A stretch of 64,000 bases of DNA from Mesorhabditis belari (Eukaryota > Nematoda > Chromadorea > Rhabditida > Rhabditidae): assembly GCA_958450365.1 (NCBI GenBank), contig CAUEEP010000742.1:3955001-4019000 (forward strand). The letters run 5' to 3'. Position numbers and translations under genes: made by a program. Positions 41,530 to 57,130 of the stretch are shown in pieces (the stretch's first letter is position 1; each line of letters begins with the position of its first letter). Below the pieces are notes generated by a model. The model made no database searches and was not told the DNA's origin. It worked only from the letters and a program-made list of their open reading frames with translations.

Positions 41530-44276
41530 GCAACGACAGCAACAACGACAACAACAACGACCACAACAACGACCACAACGACAACAACTACCACTACGAC
41601 TACTACTACAACGACACCAAGTACTACTTCATCTACAACAACAACAACAACATCTACCTCAACTGCTGTGACCACTACGAGTAAATCAGGTTTCTTTTCT
41701 AGAGCCGAAGTTTTTCGTTCATCTTTGATTTCACCCCGATTAGTACCCATTTGACCTTCAATAAGCCAAGCCAATTTATTTTTAGCGCTGAGCTTTTGCA
41801 TACCAGTAGTCCATCTATAAATTCGCCAACCACTTTCAGCAAACTTCTCAGACAACATTAACATTTAGCTCTGTGTGGCACTTGTCCAAACGTGGAGGCT
41901 CTCTTCCTCACCGGACTCAATTCGCAACAACAAAATGGACTTCTTTTGCTCAATCATTACACGCAAAATGGATGTCGTCAAGTGGACATTACGTGCTTGG
42001 GGACATCGGTAGAGAATTTGTAAACGATCCACTTTAAAAAAAAAAGCTTAGACCAATCAAAACGCGTCAATTGTGGTGAATGGTGGGACTTTCTTGTCTA
42101 TAAATGTTGGAGAGGTGAGAAAAATCGGAAGCTTATGCTCAGGCTCAGGCGCAGGTTAATGAAATGTCGTTCAGACCGACAAAACGATCGGCTGTAGCTC
42201 GACTGGAACATGGGCTTCTGCTGGGTTGAGTATCGTAAATGCTGCTTGTATGCTCGAAGGTTTGTCTGGGTTTAGCTCAAGCGTAAAACAATATCTAGCC
42301 GTACCGACAGCTTCACCCGGGCAAGTGGCTGACCCGTTTCCAACGATCAACTACACATCGGGCTCAGGTTTGATGAACAAATTGGCTTTAGAACTAGCTT
42401 AAATGTTAAAATTAATGTTAAAATCCATGTTGAAATCAATATTGAAACAAACTGTAAAATTGAACTTACTGTTTTTTATTGTATAACTTTTTCTAGCCAC
42501 ATGTCAACAGTGCCCAAATCTTCAACTCACACAACCGTCAACACCACTCACTCCTGGAATGCTCACTGTCAGCTCGACAATCGACGCTTGTTCCCAAGAG
42601 ACTGTGATGTGTCAAAGTGGAAATGTAAGGATTCGATTTTTTTAAAATAACTTGTGAAATTCTGCCTTTTGAATCCTTTTGAATCCTTTTGAAATCCTTT
42701 TCAAGTTTAGGCTAATGATGCGACTTGGCTCGTTGATCAAAGCGGGAATCCTCTTGCTTCCGGTGTTGGCATGATCAACACAACGATTCTTTGTGCTTCA
42801 AATCAAACATGGATCACCGCCTCGGGACTCACAATCACTCGAATATCCTGTGGTGTTGGTGAGTTTGAAAAAAATTACCCACAAAAGTGACTCGATTTAG
42901 GTGGAACGGGCGTTGTTACAAGCACACCCATAACGACAACGACCACGCCGACTCTTGCCACGATAATTTGTGAGTGACAATTTAAAGAAACTTATGCTTA
43001 AAACTGTCCTTTTTTGATCAGAGATCCGACTTGTTTAGAGTAGTTGTTAGAGTTTTACAAAATTCATTTAGCTACATCAACATCTACCCCAACCACCACA
43101 TCAACAGCGCCCACGACCACGACAACAACCACATTAACTCCACCGACTACAACAACGACACAATCGGTATGCTTAAAAGGAACGCGTTTTTCCCTAATAG
43201 TAGGAAAGTTTCCCTAATAGTAGTGAGCCGAGTTAATGACTATTTTACGGTTTCCAAGTTCTTCACAGAAGCCCAACACTTTAATCCCCCACTAGATCTC
43301 ATCATCACCTACATTTTCCGACCGCACATCGATAGGTTCTGATAAGCGATTCTCGAGATTTCAAGCAATCTAGGCGACGCTCAGGGTGCACTACTATTAT
43401 GGAGAATACGGTAGCTTCTTTTAGATACAAATTCATGATATAACACGGATGATACGATGTACTCGATTTAGAGCTGTGAAACGAGCACGAGAACAATACA
43501 CAAGCACCCTTAAGCCCAAAACTAGCGAAACAAAGAGCCAATGATCTAGCCGGGATTGAACCCTTAACCTCTCGACTAAGATACAGCTCAACACTTCACA
43601 GGAGCTCAACACTCAAATCCCCCACAAGATCTCATCATCACCTACATTTTTCGACCCCACATCAATAGGCTCTGATAACCAGTTTTCGAGGTTTCGAGCA
43701 ATTTAGGTGTTGCTCAAGGTGCACTACTATTAGGGAGAATAGGGTCGCTTTTTTTGGATGCAAATTCATGGTATAACGATGTACTCGATTTAGAGCGGTG
43801 AAACGAGCGCCCCTGACTGCACACTGGCGCAATGGGCTCCATGGGAGGAGTGGTCTGTTTGCACGGATACTTGTGGATCGTGTGGAGTTTGGCAAAGGTT
43901 TCGACGATGCGAGAAACCGTCAGATGCATGCAAGTGTACCGGGTAAGGCCTGGGTTTTCAGAATTGTTAGCAAAGGTGTTTAAAGCGTCAAAACAGAGGT
44001 CCAGTCAAGCCAAGGCCAGGTCATAACCTGAGTCAGGCTCAGCCCCAGGGGTAAACCATGGTTTCAGGGTTTTGCATGAGGATTGTAAAGTGTATTACTT
44101 CAAGAAACAATCAAATTTCGAATTCCAGTACGGCTTACGTGAAAGAGCGATGCAATGCGGCTGTTTGCAAGTATCCCCGAAACGAGAGCTGCTGCACTGG
44201 CTTTGTCCCCGTCGGATCGGACAATACCTTCAATTGTGTACTCGCCTCTTCTGTCACCAGTTCTCCCACATCGTAA
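32600..44276 (+). CDS. secreted mucin-like protein, TSP1 plus ten C6 domains
   Basis: Thirty-nine exons join in phase to about 2127 aa: 32600-32685, 32809-32940, 32981-33251, 33355-33652, 33727-33822, 33989-34030, 34113-34279, 35334-35439, 35481-35543, 35585-35712, 35871-36030, 36078-36293, 36359-37486, 37527-37693, 37735-37882, 37926-38021, 38061-38194, 38234-38405, 38480-38649, 38808-38955, 39349-39426, 39511-39644, 39692-39854, 39965-40134, 40439-40586, 40625-40705, 40926-41059, 41183-41342, 41387-41680, 41869-42008, 42052-42114, 42175-42259, 42299-42367, 42497-42624, 42711-42858, 42901-42969, 43072-43166, 43794-43942, 44129-44276. Order: signal peptide (FIFLFFFCFTV), TSP1, Thr-rich stalk, two C6 domains, a 448-residue Thr/Ser mucin region, then C6 domains separated by Thr-rich linkers, and a C-terminal TSP1. 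There is no TM segment or GPI signal, so it should be extracellular (cuticle, surface coat or matrix). The function of C6 domains (PF01681 type) is unknown. Two introns appear to use GC donors. Confidence 0.85.
32809..33005 (+). other. N-terminal thrombospondin type 1 domain
   Basis: Encoded across exons 2 and 3. It has the TSP1 hallmark WGPWGDWSTCPP, then RMRTCMPLPTGC, ADSTYNCPG and YSEVDYC. The Trp ladder and six Cys are present. Exon 2 ends at a 40-nt intron (32941-32980). Confidence 0.85.
32981..34030 (+). other. Thr-rich stalk 1 (ACN-type repeat exons)
   Basis: These exons code for nearly pure Thr with Pro, Lys and Ser, expected to be densely O-glycosylated. The exon starting at 33355 uses the acceptor CACTAG. 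The sequence just upstream (33293-33354) is also Thr-rich and open, but using the acceptor at 33292 would shift the frame. Confidence 0.75.
34113..36030 (+). other. C6 domains 1 and 2
   Basis: Domain 1 spans exons 34113, 35334 and 35481 (CGICDAIPLILL, NGCRQASYDCR, FECRSPGGWVN, NLSCVY). Domain 2 spans exons 35585 and 35871 (CNNCSKLIV, STCSSVAVTCQ, FTCDSDSDWYD, NISCV). The shared pattern is C-x2-C at the start, C then x-V-x-x-C in the middle, a C-x3-G-x-W-type turn and a final S-C. Domain 1 is split by a mariner/fold-back insertion inside its intron. Confidence 0.8.
34331..35190 (-). mobile_element. mariner-type fold-back element in mucin-gene intron
   Basis: The ends TTGGGTTGGTGAATTGAAAA and the complement TTTTCAATTCACCAACCCAA are flanked by TA on both sides. 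Minus-strand debris reads ERGIRKLPVKWAEVV then NGNY, the mariner C-terminus. The right arm is present twice (ending at about 34857 and at 35190), with about 170 bp of unrelated GC-rich sequence between, so the element is compound. A 30-bp host segment (TATTTAGACAAAATAG) occurs on both flanks. Confidence 0.78.
36078..37486 (+). other. mucin region with two in-frame minisatellites
   Basis: Exon 12 carries six copies of a 30-bp unit encoding APTTMMATEA-type decapeptides. Exon 13 (1128 bp, the largest) opens with about 14 copies of a 30-bp unit (AEETTVGSTT, at 36365-36770) and continues as a less regular Ser/Thr/Gly/Ala region (for example GTTTSGTTTSGTTT). Both arrays keep frame, which argues for selection on the protein. 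Confidence 0.85.
37527..37882 (+). other. C6 domain 3 (type B)
   Basis: Two exons. CASCPNMLAV, then GWYDGMLVLDHY, GACRKLDIKC, LLLDCADC, TCSSDGQWWMNG and EAMC. The type B hallmark is GWYDGML. Confidence 0.82.
38061..38955 (+). other. C6 domains 4 (type A) and 5 (type B)
   Basis: Type A: CARCSHLPV, FIDGMTTLLNGFSDNCST, IICQAPD, SCNANQQWSY, ISCYY (exons 38061, 38234). Type B: CQQCSNIL, GWYDGMLVIDNY, SCENVDISCSGQ, LDCDGCFE, SCNSNGQWLFNG (exons 38480, 38808). A Thr-rich linker precedes the pair (37926-38021). Confidence 0.83.
39080..39310. repeat. fold-back element in mucin-gene intron
   Basis: Arms at about 39092-39165 and 39237-39310 are inverted complements (AACTTTGAGCTCAAATTTCT and AGAAATTTCAGCTCAAAGTT, with CCCCTTTTG/CAAAAGGGG at the outside). 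Non-coding. Confidence 0.82.
39511..40586 (+). other. C6 domains 6 (type A) and 7 (type B)
   Basis: The second A-B pair. A: CARCSRLPV, FIDGFTTLINGFSDNCST, CQGID, CNAESQWVVNG. B: CQECSNLL, GWYDGMLVLDHF, SCKQVQITCSSQ, LDCDGCLQE, TCSANGEWFFNG. The linker 39349-39426 precedes it. Exon sizes nearly equal those of the first pair (134/163/170/148 against 134/172/170/148). Confidence 0.83.
40758..40905 (-). mobile_element. tRNA-derived SINE-like element, copy 1
   Basis: On the minus strand a tRNA-like head (AGCCGACTGGATAAGAGCC as box A, GGTCAATACC as a decayed box B) is followed by a tail with GTATTGTTT and TTATTCGTGTGAATAAATG. Related copies are at 43490 and 48006. Confidence 0.65.
40926..41342 (+). 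other. C6 domain 8 (type A)
   Basis: CARCSRISV, FTDGQTTLVNGFANNCST, ITCQGIV, DCNPLSQWVV, ISCVY. It has the same 134-bp first exon as domains 4 and 6. It is preceded by the linker 40625-40705 and followed by the long Thr linker 41387-41680. Confidence 0.82.
41387..41680 (+). other. Thr linker encoded by an ACAACG array
   Basis: About 290 bp of mostly ACAACG hexamers encode poly-Thr with a few Ser, Ala and Pro. The exon can end at 41680 (GTAAAT donor) or at 41689 (GTTTCT), both in phase. Confidence 0.75.
41869..42858 (+). other. C6 domains 9 and 10
   Basis: Domain 9 (exons 41869, 42052, 42175): CGTCPNVEAL, NGCRQVDITC, IGCSSTGTWAS, AACM. Domain 10 (exons 42497, 42711): CQQCPNLQL, DACSQETVMC, LCASNQTWITASG, ISCGV. 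Both are diverged from the A/B pairs, and domain 9 has an extra intron. Confidence 0.78.
43186..43413. mobile_element. MITE family A, copy in mucin-gene intron
   Basis: Right end GTGCACTACTATTATGGAGAATACGGTA. The left end is rearranged (TTTCCCTAATAGTAG twice). A further fragment covering the right half of the family lies at about 43604-43741. Confidence 0.82.
43413..43815. repeat. segmental duplication reaching into the terminal TSP1 exon
   Basis: A MITE right end followed by GCAAATTCATGGTATAAC, GATGTACTCGATTTAGAGC and GTGAAACGAGC occurs at about 43390-43490 and again at 43720-43815. The second copy supplies the acceptor CGATTTAG and the first 20 bases or so of the coding exon at 43794. The first copy is an unused duplicate acceptor. 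Confidence 0.8.
43490..43592 (-). mobile_element. tRNA-derived SINE-like element, copy 2
   Basis: It shares CAAAGAGCCAATGATCTAGC and CGGGATTGAACCC with the copy at 48006. The tRNA head is truncated by the adjoining MITE fragment. Confidence 0.6.
43794..44276 (+). other. C-terminal TSP1 domain and tail
   Basis: Exons 43794-43942 and 44129-44276 encode DCTLAQWAPWEEWSVCTDTC, GSCGVWQRFRRCEK and CKCTG, a classic TSP1 (WxxW, CxxTCG, RxRxC). A Cys-rich tail (RCNAAVCKYPRNESCCTGF) then ends at TAA. Confidence 0.85.
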
Positions 44277-44751
44277 AAGCTATCATTCCTATGTTTGTGA
44301 AAATTTTGAACATTTTTTCTTATAATAAAGTTTTCGTTTGTTTACTACAAAGAAAAATGGGAAGAGACAAGAGAAATGAAAGGATTTGTCTGTTGATTTA
44401 TCTGTTGATCAAGAACAGATCCAGGTACTCGGTTGGCTTATTCAGAAATTCTTATTGCTCTAAAAAAAGATCACTAAAGTATTGTAAGTAAATGGATTTT
44501 CTAAAACTTTTCAAATTTAGATGAAACTAGAGACAAAAGTAGTGGTTTTGAGACTTTCACGTTTTTTTAGACAACCATTTAGAGAAGAGAGAAAGAAGAA
44601 AGAAATTGATAAGAAGTGTCGTGACGATCTCGTGATCGAGATCGCCATGTGCTGACTTAATAAGCTGTTTTCTAAAAGCTACATAATTTAGAAAAGCTGC
44701 CGTAATCTTTTCTTCAGCTTTTTCCCCGATTTACTTAACGTCAAATCCCAT

Positions 44752-45020
44752 TGTCGTGGCGATCTCGTGATCGAGATCGCCATGTATGGAAATGGCCAGC
44801 TAGACACCTATGTGGACGAACGCCTATTGTGCGAGATTTAATATGCGTCACTATCCGTTCAACTCCATTGTGAGCAAGACGAGACCAACGCCTGAGTTCC
44901 GTATAAAAGCAATGTGAACGAGCTGCCGACAGGTGCCGTGGAGTCGTCTCTACTCTCCCAATCCCAAACCACTGAACCAACTATTATTGCTGTAATAAAG
45001 ATTATATCTAAACCAACAAT
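44752..45020 (+). mobile_element. LTR-like segment (possible solo LTR)
   Basis: It starts TGTCGTGGCGATCTCGTGAT and contains a TATA-type GTATAAAAG at 44911-44919, an AATAAAG signal near 44995 and a terminal CCAACA. The order promoter then poly(A) signal within about 270 bp suggests an LTR. The palindromic start also occurs at 44618-44648. No internal retroelement genes or target duplication were found. Confidence 0.4.
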
Positions 45021-45561
45021 AATCACTAAAAGAAGAAAATTGAACAAGAACTTTGAAGAGCAATGCAAATCTCTTCAAATCTTTGCTAATATTTTCGAAA
45101 ACAATCTTCAATAGTTCAATAGTTTTACCAGTTTATACAGCTTTTACACAATTTTCAATTCGTTAACTTCTCCTTTTCGCTTAAGAACTTTAGAATGAGA
45201 ATTTCTGAAAGGAAAAAGCTTAAATGAGATGTTAAAATGAAGAATCTCAAAGGAAAACTCATCAGATTACTGTAAAAACGACTAGAAAACGAGAAAATTG
45301 CTGTTTTTTTTGACTAATTGCTGATTTTTCTATGCAAATTTCAACAAATTTCAACAATCCTCTTTCGAAATCAAATTTTTAACCATTTATTCTCAAATTT
45401 TTCTTTATAAGTTTTATGTACACAGTACGCAAAAGAAATTTTGAAAAAGAAAACTCGAAGAGATCATTAGAAAAAGAAATCAATTTTCGAGAAATACAAG
45501 ACAAAAAAATCAAAAAAAATACGGACATGCACAAGAAAAAATTCATGCTTTGGCAAGAAAA

Positions 45562-45780
45562 TACCGTATTTTCTCTAATAGTAGTGCACCCTGAGCGTCG
45601 CCTAAATTCCTCGAAATCTCGAGGACGGCTTATCTGAATCTATCGATGTGGGGTCGGAAAATGTAGCTGACGATGAGATCTAGTGGGGGATTAGAGTGTT
45701 GAGCTTCTGCAAAAGCTTGGAAACCGTAAAATAGTCATTAACTCGGCTCGCCGGGGTGCACTACTATTAGAGAAAATACG
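45562..45780. mobile_element. MITE family A, intergenic copy
   Basis: Ends TACCGTATTTTCTCTAATAG and TTAGAGAAAATACG, with standard interior words (GATCTAGTGGGGGATTAGAG). Confidence 0.9.
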
Positions 45781-46180
45781 CTAAAACATTTTTTTCCTTT
45801 TTTCGAAACATTATTTTCAACATTTTTTTTAAAAGCCATTCACATTCTCGATATTCAAAGATATTCAGGCAAAGGAAAAGAAAGGAAGAAAGAAAGAAAG
45901 AAAGAAACAAGCAAACAAACAAATAAACAAACAAAACAAGCAAAAAAAAGACAAGGAAAATAAAGAGTTTAGTGAAAAAGAAAGAAATTCCCGCGAATAC
46001 CGTAAATAAAGCAATGAAAAATCGACAAATCACCGAAGAAAATTCACCTATTAACTAGAAAATATGACTCAGAATAGATCTAGAAATGTGTCTTTTATGA
46101 AAATTTTTGAAATTTTTATGAAATCTCCAGCTTTCCCAGGGAAAATTGCGAATTTGACTCGAAAAATGAGCCATTGTCAA

Positions 46181-46395
46181 GGTGAACTTTGTTGGCAGAC
46201 GTAAACTTTCGCTACCTGGCACATGGGGTTTGAATGAATTTGGGAGAAAACGAGGGAAATTCCGGGAAAGTGAGGAATTCCAAACAAAGTTCAGGTGAAC
46301 TTTGTTGGCAGACGTAAACTTTTGCTATCTGGCACATGGGGTTTTATGCAATTTGGGAGAAAACGATGAAAATTCCAGAAAATAGGGAATTCAAT
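46181..46395. repeat. two-copy tandem duplication of about 110 bp
   Basis: GTGAACTTTGTTGGCAGACG, CTGGCACATGGGGTTT and TTTGGGAGAAAACGA recur in the same order in each copy. Confidence 0.88.
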
Positions 46396-46746
46396 GCACT
46401 AGATAGAGAAAGTTTCTGTTTACCAACAGAGTTCACTTCGTCGAGAATCAATCAAATTTTGCTTAAAGTTTCCAGCCTCATGCTCACAAAGTTTCCAGCC
46501 TCATGCACAACAAATTGAAGTTTTTCTTTTATTTTTTGCTATTATCTTTATTCGGAAAGAATTTCATGCCATTTCTCATGCGCATAGAAAGTTTTTTTTA
46601 CAGATTATTATCTAATAAAATCTCGTTGATCAATTCCTTTTTGAGTGGGACAAAAAGTTGTGGCTGGAGGCTCTGAAAATTTACGCATTTTGCCCTAGCT
46701 GAACAGGCCAGTTTCAGAGAAAGCACAAAGCTCGCTTGAAAGGGCT

Positions 46747-46828
46747 TTAGATTTGGATTTGGAATTTGATTTGGATTTGGAATTTGATTTGGATTTGGAA
46801 TTAGATTTGGATTTGGAATTAGATTTGG
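46747..46828. repeat. 18-bp array (GATTTGGATTTGGAATTT)
   Basis: Four to five copies with a T-to-A change in later units. Confidence 0.88.
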
Positions 46829-46878
46829 CTACGGAAGCCTTGTCTTGTTGTCCCAACAAGTTACAGTAGCTTTCAAAC

Positions 46879-47112
46879 TACACTACTTGACAATGAAATA
46901 TGATATTTGAAAAAAGATCGTCACTTTCGCGCGTCAGCAACTCCCTTGTCTTGACCGTATTTGTAGATATTAATATTACCATTGTGTAGCCCTTGAAAAG
47001 AGCTTTCAGAAAATGTATAACACTAATAGTTTAAACTCAAAGACAAGGAAGTTACAGACCTGCGAAAGTGACGATCGTTTTTCAGTGAGATATTTCATTC
47101 TCCAGTACTGTA
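46879..47112. mobile_element. MITE family B, copy 1
   Basis: A 234-bp fold-back with ends TACACTACTTGACAATGAAA and the complement CATTCTCCAGTACTGTA. The arms share AAAGATCGTCACTTTCGCG and CGAAAGTGACGATCGTTTTT. A nearly identical copy is at 62301. Confidence 0.9.
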
Positions 47113-48005
47113 CCTCTAACAGCTTTCTTTTTCGATCTTAAAAACTATTCACCTAGATACCCAGGGATTTTTAAGACCAGAAATGGGTCACATTTTAGAA
47201 AATCACGCTCATCGTCTCATCGAACCCCAACCGATTCATCAAATGCCCCAAACCAAGCATTTGGAGGGCATTGCTGTGCCGACGGTTATCTCGCTGAAAA
47301 AAAAAAGAGAAAATTCTTCAACTGACAACTCTTTTAGGCAATTATTTCTAAGGTTAGAAGAACAAAAATTAGAAAAACTAGAGGAAAATAAACTAAAATG
47401 TGACCCAAAACGAACAAAAAAAAAAGGGAAAGACTCGGCCATGAATTAGAGACAAAAAAAAGGCCATCGGGTTTGGGGAAAATAAAGGGCTACTGTAACG
47501 TCTCTACAGTTACCAGTAAACGACTAGACTGCTACTAAACTATTGACTTGCTTCATCGATCAAGTTAATGCAAAAAAGGGAATTCTTGCAATTCTTTGCA
47601 ATTCATTGAATAGTCTTCTTTTTGTAAAGGGTTCCTGTAGCGTCTTTGCAGTTACCATTTTACTGTGTAACTTTTGTAATTGTAACCTTCTACCGTAACC
47701 TTCTACCGTAATCATTCCCGATTTTGCACTAAACGATCGTTTCAAGTCAAAAACAAAAGAAAACCAAGGGAAAGAGCGGATCCACGACACTCTAATGGAG
47801 TCTATGACGGACACGATTGTTGTTGTGACTCACGAGTTCTTTATGGCTCTCAGTGTGCCGATTTTTGATCTTATCACATTGACACAATGGAGGGTCACAG
47901 CAGGGAAGTACTGAGTGCGAAAAGTTGCCAAGTTGTTGCGGTACTTTCACCAGGGATTCTCGGTGTCGCTTTAAAAAGCTCAAGGCGTCTCGTCGAATCT
48001 GGAAT

Positions 48006-48300
48006 CTTATTGATAAAGAATGCATTTACACGAATAACATACAAACAATACACAACCGCCGTTAAGCCTAAAATTAAAGAAACAAAGAGCCAATGATCTA
48101 GCCGGGATTGAACTCAGATACTCAGACTCAGACTCAGAACTTAGAGCTCAGAGCTCAGAGCTCAGAACTCAGAGCTCAGACTCAGACTCAGAGCTCAGAA
48201 CTCAGAGCTCAGAGCTCAGACTCAGACTCAGACTCAGACTCAGACTCAGACTCAGAACTCAGAGCTCAGATACAAGGCTCTTAACCAGTCGGTTAGATTA
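48006..48300 (-). mobile_element. tRNA-derived SINE-like element, copy 3, split by an array
   Basis: The tail side reads GCATTTACACGAATAAC and AACAATACACAACCGC, then CAAAGAGCCAATGATCTAGC and CGGGATTGAAC (box B on the minus strand). A GAGCTCAGA-type array (48107-48277) follows, then ACAAGGCTCTTAACCAGTCG (box A on the minus strand). The array sits where the anticodon arm should be. Confidence 0.65.
48107..48277. repeat. CTCAGA/GAGCTCAGA array
   Basis: Mixed 6-bp (CTCAGA) and 9-bp (GAGCTCAGA) units inside the SINE-like copy. Confidence 0.93.
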
Positions 48301-48352
48301 TTAATATTAGACTGCAAACAGATTGTGAACAGATTTAGCTTGTTAATATTAG

Positions 48353-48572
48353 TACCGTATTCTCTCTCGTAGTGCACCGCGACGAGCCGAGTTGATGACG
48401 ATTTTACGACTTTCAAAGTTTTCACAGAAGCTCAACACTCAAATCCCCCACAAGATCTCATCGTCAACTACATTCTCCGACCCCACATCGATAGGTTCTG
48501 ATAAGCGGTTCTCGAGATTTCGAGCAATTTAGGCGACGCTCAGGGTGCACTACTATTAGAGAAAATACGGTA
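48353..48572. mobile_element. MITE family A, copy near sulfatase 3' end
   Basis: It begins TACCGTATTCTCTC and ends TTAGAGAAAATACGGTA, with family interior words (CCCCCACAAGATCTCATCG). Confidence 0.88.
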
Positions 48573-49002
48573 TAAACAGTTGGAGTTACTGTAATCATTA
48601 TGACACTTTTTAGCGTCTGAAATTGAGTTTACTTTTGAGTAATCTTTTTGCCAAAAAACTACCATAATTTAAGCAGATTTTCGTGTCTGAATTGAGCTTG
48701 AATACTCAAATTTTCTTTTAGAAAACAATCTTTGACCTTTTTTGTTAGTTTCTTAGCTTATTTTTCAGCTTTTTAACCACTTACCGTAAGCATACTTAAA
48801 CTGCTAACGTCAGTAAATTCTTTCCCTCATTTGCACCAAATTTGCTCGTACCGGAAAGCTAATCTTTCAATTTCTTTCCGATTTTTGCAACATTAATCTC
48901 TTTTTTTTGAAATGTAATCGGGGATCATCTAAGTGTCTACAAATGTTAGAAAGATTTCCGTTGCAAGAATCTCCATCAATCTTTCCCCATCATCTTTCCC
49001 CA

Positions 49003-55242
<6,240 letters not shown>

Positions 55243-55401
55243 CTGGAAATGTCAGCTTTAATTTTAAGGGTTTTAAGGTCAATCTTTAACCCTACAATAA
55301 GATTTAAATTAGGTTTTTGTTTAGAATATTATTTAAAAAAGTCTTGAACTAGGTTTACGATACTTTTCATCTAAATGACATCTTTTAGAAAGCAAATAAA
55401 A

Positions 55402-56115
55402 GGATCCAGTTTAAATGAAGAAATAAAAAAGACAAACAAATAGATAAAGACAAAGAATACTGCTTTAACTTTAAAGTTACTTGTACAAGTTTAACAGTTA
55501 AAGATGTTTAAATTGTTCTAAGATCTATGAAAGATCTATAAAAAGTTTAACAAGTTATTGATAGACAAGTCATCAACAATTATCTTCACTATCATTCAAA
55601 ATCAAAGGAAAGTATAAAGGAAAGGAACTAAAGGAGTCAAGTTTAAATGAAGAAATAAAAAAGATAAACGAATCGATAAAGACGAAGAATACTGCTTTAA
55701 CTTCAAAGTTACTTGTACATGTTCAATAGTTAAAGATCTTTAAATTGTTCTATGAAAGATCTATGAAAGATCTATGTAAAGTTTAACAAGTTATTGATAG
55801 ACAAGTCCTCAATTATCTTCATTATTATTCAAAATCAAAGAAAAGTACAAAGGAAAGGAAGTAAAGGAGTTAAGTCTAAGTCAAGAAATCAAAAAAAACA
55901 AAGCGATACACAAAAGACAAACAAACAAACAGACAAACAAACAGACAAACAGACAAACAAATAGATAAAGATAAAGAATACTAGTTTAACTTCAAAATTC
56001 AGTCCAAATACAAGTTCAATAGTTAAAGATCTTTAAATAATCAATCTTTAAATAATCTAAAAAGTTTAACAAACAATTTATTGATAGACAATTCCTCAAT
56101 GATCCCTAATTTCAA
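55402..56115. repeat. triplicated block of about 240 bp
   Basis: Three tandem diverged copies, each with AAATGAAGAAATAAAAAAGA (or similar), GATAAAGA, AATACTG, TTTAACTT, CAATAGTTAAAGATCT, TAACAAGTTATTGATAGACA and ATTCAAAATCAAAG in the same order. The third copy has an ACAAACAG expansion. Confidence 0.9.
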
Positions 56116-56864
56116 AATGAAAGGAAAGTAAACGAGCTTCCCCATTTCCATCCTTATATAGCCGTCGAAACAACTGGGATTTTCAAAAAGAAAATCTGGG
56201 GCGGATCCTCTTTTTTTTTTTTACATGCTTAGCAGAGAAATAAGAGGATTTGGATTAATCCAAAGATCCAACGATGTTTGATGTAACGAGAAAAGAGTTT
56301 CCAGAAGTTTTTCTCTTCTCTACTTAACGCAAGCCAAATCGGTGACCAAACAGCGAGGCTATATGAGCAATTTTTCGGGATTTAACAATGTTATGACCGG
56401 ATGTTGAATCTTTTTGCAATTTATACAAAGCCCAGGTTCAGCTTATTTTTTTTTTTACGATTGTTTTCCTACTACGTTCACTGAACTACGGATTATTGTC
56501 GGAATTAGAAAAATGATCCTTTCGGGCAGTTTTTTTCAAAAAATTGTTGATCGTGAAGAGTTCGAGTGCTCAGGGAACACATTTGAGATGAAAATGAAGT
56601 GGGAAAGGATTTCGATTCTTTTAGAAACTTTTATAGCTTGTACTTTTTACTATGTAATTAGCTGTGTTGCTACAAAATTCAATTATCTTCGACTTGATAC
56701 AGCAAAATTTCCTAGTTCACAATCTCAATGATAAATCCGTTTTTTTAAAAGGTGTACTTGGAAAAGTTACCGTATCCGGATGATCGTAATCTTTAAAAAT
56801 CTTGTCTCTGGTCTTTTTAACGTTTGTCAATCTTTTAGTTTGATTGATTAGTTTACGGTAAACG

Positions 56865-57130
56865 GTAGTACGGTAGTTGTTAGAGTACGGTGGTTATTGG
56901 AGTACGCTAGCCATTGGGGTACGCTAGCAATTGGAGTACGCTAGCCATTGGAGTACGGTAGCTATTGAAGTACAGTAGTTATTGAAGTACGGCAGTTGTT
57001 GAAGTACAATAGACATTGGAGTACGGTAGTTATTGAAGTACGGTAGCTATTGGAGTACGGTAGCTATTGAAGTACGGCAGTTATTGAAGTACAATAGACA
57101 TTGTGTACGAGTCATTGGACTACGGTATCT
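56865..57130. repeat. 17-18-bp array (GTACGGTAGCTATTGAA)
   Basis: About 15 units with GGAG/GAAG and GCTA/GTTA variants. Confidence 0.93.

Larger units (their letters stand above)
44277..49002. other. intergenic stretch between convergent genes
   Basis: No coding exon is supported. The mucin-like gene (+) and the sulfatase (-) converge on this stretch. It holds an LTR-like segment, two MITE A copies, one MITE B, a SINE-like copy, and short duplications at 46181-46395. Confidence 0.6.

Noticed and set aside
44741..44980. 79-codon Arg/His-rich minus-strand frame
   Set aside because: It lies in an LTR-like segment and matches no gag, protease or RT motif.
47183..47449. 88-codon frame (MGHILENHAHRL)
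   Set aside because: Lys/Glu-rich and AT-biased with no motif, flanked by MITE B; overlapped by an equal-length frame on the other strand.
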